This document shows positions 7,901-10,000 of a DNA stretch of 10,000 nucleotides, piece after piece. Positions within the stretch are counted from its first letter, which is position 1. Each line of letters opens with the position of its first letter. A program made the translations under genes and the position numbers. Source of the stretch: Actinidia chinensis (lineage: Eukaryota; Streptophyta; Magnoliopsida; Ericales; Actinidiaceae); the NCBI GenBank assembly GCA_009663005.1, contig CM018904.1:9740219-9750218 (forward strand), in the 5' to 3' direction. The notes under the pieces are model-generated. The model had not been told where the DNA came from, made no database searches, and saw only the letters and a list, made by a program, of their open reading frames with translations.

Positions 7901-8500
7901 AGCACTTCTCCTCTCTAACAAACAGCCCCTTTCATATTGGGGTTTCAACGCCTTTGCATTTGACGCACTGTTTGCTCCTCTTCCAAGAATACGATGAGTC
8001 CCAACTGAGTGGACTAAACCGTGAAGGTCCCTATTGTTCCAACCTAATGAATTCTTATGCCCCTTAAGTATTGCACAAAGATTTCCTCTTTGACCTTCAG
8101 TTGCTAGAGATATGACAAACGGGTAGACCACCTTCTTCTCCAAGAACGCATACTTAAGTGTAGATGGCAGAGTTTTCTTTCCCGGAATTGTGGTTTTCTA
8201 CTTCAGATGAAACAAGGTTTAACTACACCTAGTGCAAGAGCTACAAAGTTGGGCGTCCAATGACCCACATGAAGATAGACTCACTCTCTTTACCATAATG
8301 GATGCATCCTCCCTAAAACTTACACTTTCTGATTCCAATTGGTCATGGGGCTCACTCCAACATAAGCTCTCTCAATCGAATCTTCCAGGAACTCACGATC
8401 CACATGCTCTTTGCATGATGGACCTCAAATGACATTTATTTCTCAATTTGGGGTCAACTTACTTCTTCATTTGTTTACCCACAGTGAAAATGTTAGTCTT
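7900..8500 (-). pseudogene. Protease-RT linker of pol
   Basis: The minus frame at 8143-7838 reads a conserved pre-RT segment: ILKGHKNSLGWNNRDLHGL and later HRIL, the counterpart of the usual HK-AIGW-ADIKGI-HRI words in Athila/Tat elements. LPSTLKYAFL is readable across a frame shift near 8175-8140. From 8230 to 8500 the coding pattern is weak (FLEDSIERAYVGVSPM near 8390-8343) and I cannot align it with certainty. It has no enzymatic role of its own. Confidence 0.75.
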
Positions 8501-9018
8501 CAACGTCATATTACCAAATGAACGCCTTAAGTAATTCCATCCTGCCATGAAATACAGCATTCACGTGGCTATGAATGGTCCTTCCTCAGATAACAGGAAT
8601 ATGACGTTTAGTACGACTCACAATCAACAGGTTGAGTATCCAAGCTATAAATCTAAACCGGGTAGACCACAGTATCGCTTGAAATAAGACATCCTCAATG
8701 GATACCCTCGGGACCTTAACAGAACGATCGCCAACCAAGTGTCAACGTCGTGTTGGTTTTTAGTTCTCCTAAACCTAGATCTTTGGGTATACAAATACGA
8801 CAACAAATTCATAGCTAGAACCTAAATAGAGAGTGCTCGATCAATCTTTACAAGCCCCTATTATTTCACGAAATAGTAAGACAACCGGGGTCCCTTATAC
8901 TTCGCACAGTCTGGCATTGGAGAAATCGCACCGCCTCCCTCATTCATCATTGTCGTCTCTTTTACATGCAAATTCCTTTGACAGTACCACATTCCTTAAA
9001 ATTTGGCATAAGATGGCA
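8500..9018 (-). pseudogene. Aspartic protease domain remnant
   Basis: Upstream, AKILRN-type wording (about 9010-8985) matches the segment that precedes protease in this group. The catalytic region should read L-C-D-L-G-[AS]-S. Here the best frame gives LYLGSS around 8831-8815, so the catalytic Asp appears as Tyr or is lost to an indel. GLGEL and then VGDRSVKVPRVSIEDV (8742-8695) follow, the counterpart of the conserved LADRS-K-PRG-VEDV segment. The later ILGRPF word is only partly visible near 8600. The enzyme would cut the gag-pol polyprotein. This copy cannot. Confidence 0.85.
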
Positions 9019-9299
9019 TTCTGTTTTAAATAGCAATCTAACATCGGAATATTGTTCGAATCTTGTTGGAAAACCTCATAATTCCGAATTTCAGTTTGCT
9101 TTACTCACTTTTTGCCATCTTTGTGGGAAACGGTCATGTTTTCAAATCCTCAACAGTATTTCATAGGTACTTTTGTGACCGGCTATAATCATGCTCATGT
9201 TCTTGCCCTTTTTGCTTTCTTTTCCTTTCCCTCCCTCAACTTATGTCTCTCACTCTCAACACCTAACTCCTTAGACTTCTCCCCACTTGAATTACCCTA

Positions 9300-9757
9300 G
9301 TTGGTGCAATTGTTTTATTCAATTTACTTACCACTTCTAAGAGTCGTTATGGCCGGACTTACTCATGTGTTTCCTCATGCAATTTCAGCTTAAGGATTTT
9401 TGCTGAGGTTTTGGGCGGCAATCGCCCTTTGCATTTGTGTGTGAAATTACGAGACTCTCAAGAGTATAGAATTCACTTTTCCCATATGTTTCCAAATTCA
9501 TTAATACGATTGCTCAAGATTTGTGACTTTTCGTGCGCGTCTCATTATCCTCATTCTCCGATGTGGAAGTTGATATTGGTGCATGTTGTGGACAGGTGTG
9601 GCGCTTGTGGCGCAGAATAGGGCCATAGGTTGTGATGTGGTCTACACAGTCCTGTTGTAGGGTATGAATGGGTGGCCTGGTAGGTTGTTGTTGGGAATGA
9701 AAATTTTTGGGCATTTTGAGAAAATTTGTACTGTTCTGCTGCCCCTCTTGTCGCCAC
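9300..9757 (-). pseudogene. C-terminal gag remnant
   Basis: The key sign is ITTLRSGK at 9350-9327, the counterpart of the AITLRSGK word near the gag C-terminus of Athila/Tat-type elements. Upstream lie a Q/N/P-rich segment (KFSQNAQKFSFPTTTYQA, about 9726-9673) and a NLEQS helix near 9516. Downstream is a K/E-rich segment (about 9296-9210), as is usual before protease. No CCHC zinc knuckle is readable, because the part of gag that should contain it lies beyond the junction at 9758 and has been lost. Confidence 0.75.
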
Positions 9758-9960
9758 CCTCTTGTAATCTGAAACCTTCTTTTCTTCATACTCCGTTCTA
9801 CTTTTATTGCTTCAATTTCTTCGCCTTTATCCCTATAACCTACAATGAACCTCAAAAAACGCTATAGTGCATATTAAGGATAAAAAAACTAATTAAACTA
9901 ATCTAGGGCTATTTAGGTCAGTTACAACAGTGCTTGGACCGACAATTATGCGTCCAATCA
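9758..9960 (-). repeat. Truncated 5' LTR (outer U3 only)
   Basis: This segment matches 1167-1364 along its whole length, including CTTCTTTTCATACTCC-type and AATTAAACTAATCTAGGG words, and starts on the minus strand with TGATTGGACGCATAATTG at 9960. Similarity stops abruptly at about 9758/1167. Beyond it the left copy continues into the palindromic array, while this copy continues into gag. The U3 array, TATA box, R, U5 and primer-binding site are therefore missing here. Differences from the other copy are mostly one-base indels. Confidence 0.85.
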
Positions 9961-10000
9961 ACGCCATACTCACGGGTTTTAATGAACTAGTAAGTCATAC
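9961..10000. other. Flanking sequence outside the element
   Basis: Nothing recognisable. If 9960 is the outer edge of the 5' LTR, ACGCC (9961-9965) would be one copy of the target-site duplication. The partner copy would lie beyond the left end of the 3' LTR and is not found in the window. Confidence 0.4.

Larger units (their letters stand above)
5266..9757 (-). pseudogene. Degenerate gag-pol polyprotein, 5' part of gag missing
   Basis: Minus-strand frames can be followed from gag C-terminus through protease, RT, RNase H and integrase to a TAA at 5268-5266, preceded by DLHDPPQFD. All three minus frames are needed, as the frame shifts many times, often after only 15-40 codons, and several in-frame stops occur. 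Between shifts the wording stays strongly conserved, for example LCHLLSLDVPFEW near 7128-7090 and SPINEYFPNEQ near 6640-6605. The first part of gag and any start codon are absent because the sequence is replaced by U3 at 9758. No functional product is expected. The separate domains are listed below. Confidence 0.95.
1..9960 (-). mobile_element. Degenerate Ty3/Gypsy (Athila/Tat-type) LTR retrotransposon
   Basis: Two direct-repeat segments about 8.6 kb apart (1167-1364 and 9758-9960) bracket a minus-strand series of gag, protease, RT, RNase H and integrase remnants, a polypurine tract, and an extra ORF downstream of integrase. Domain order PR-RT-RH-IN is that of Ty3/Gypsy. The gag LRSGK word, the RT wording RKDHFPL and CNAPATF, and the integrase words NMMPLNP and IDFMGPF are typical of the plant Athila/Tat branch, and no chromodomain is seen after integrase. 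The 5' LTR is truncated and no primer-binding site is visible, so the copy looks non-autonomous. Assigning it to Athila rather than Tat/Ogre is inference, resting on the ORF after pol and the long LTR. The left boundary probably lies outside the window, and a nested arrangement of two elements is not excluded. Confidence 0.85.

Noticed and set aside
9411..9867. Forward reading frames near the right end
   Set aside because: They overlap antisense to gag and the truncated LTR and show no domain.
9961..9965. Confirmed target-site duplication ACGCC
   Set aside because: The matching copy next to a TG...CA LTR end was not found in 1-700, so the duplication cannot be confirmed here.

Overview
The window is plant-type repetitive DNA and holds no recognisable host gene. 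AT-rich sequence, long poly-T tracts and a degenerate Ty3/Gypsy polyprotein of the plant Athila/Tat (non-chromovirus) kind point to a flowering plant, probably a eudicot. I cannot name the species.

Nearly everything fits one large, decayed LTR retrotransposon on the minus strand, read from right to left. Positions 9758-9960 hold a truncated 5' LTR, only its outer ~200 bp of U3. It abuts the C-terminal part of gag (about 9757-9300, with the LRSGK hallmark). Then follow protease (about 9018-8500), reverse transcriptase (about 7900-7000, MDD box intact), RNase H (about 7000-6720) and integrase with its C-terminal tail (about 6500-5266, stop codon at 5268-5266). The integrase D, D and E codons are still readable with about 58 and 35 codon spacing. 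Next come a G-rich, polypurine-like run (5144-5139) with a hairpin and a long poorly coding region. That region contains a second broken ORF (about 3900-3001), which resembles the plant 'putative transposon protein' family and ends in an acidic tail. A noncoding stretch with poly-T tracts leads to the terminal polypurine tract (1373-1367) and the 3' LTR, which starts at 1364 and runs leftward, probably past position 1.

The 3' LTR carries about ten or more copies of a ~33-bp degenerate tandem repeat built around the palindrome GCGTTCGAACGC (793-1164), upstream of a TATA-like box (738-731, minus strand). This looks like a U3 enhancer-type array. Three related units lie far away at 4994-5064. 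A 94-bp tandem duplication lies at 188-375.

The coding regions change frame every few dozen codons while keeping strongly conserved words, and the two LTR copies differ more by one-base indels than by substitutions. That suggests either old decay plus deletion or residual long-read assembly errors. I see no new biological system. The points of most interest are the palindromic U3 array and its distant relatives, the LTR-to-gag deletion junction, the double polypurine layout, and the extra ORF downstream of integrase.
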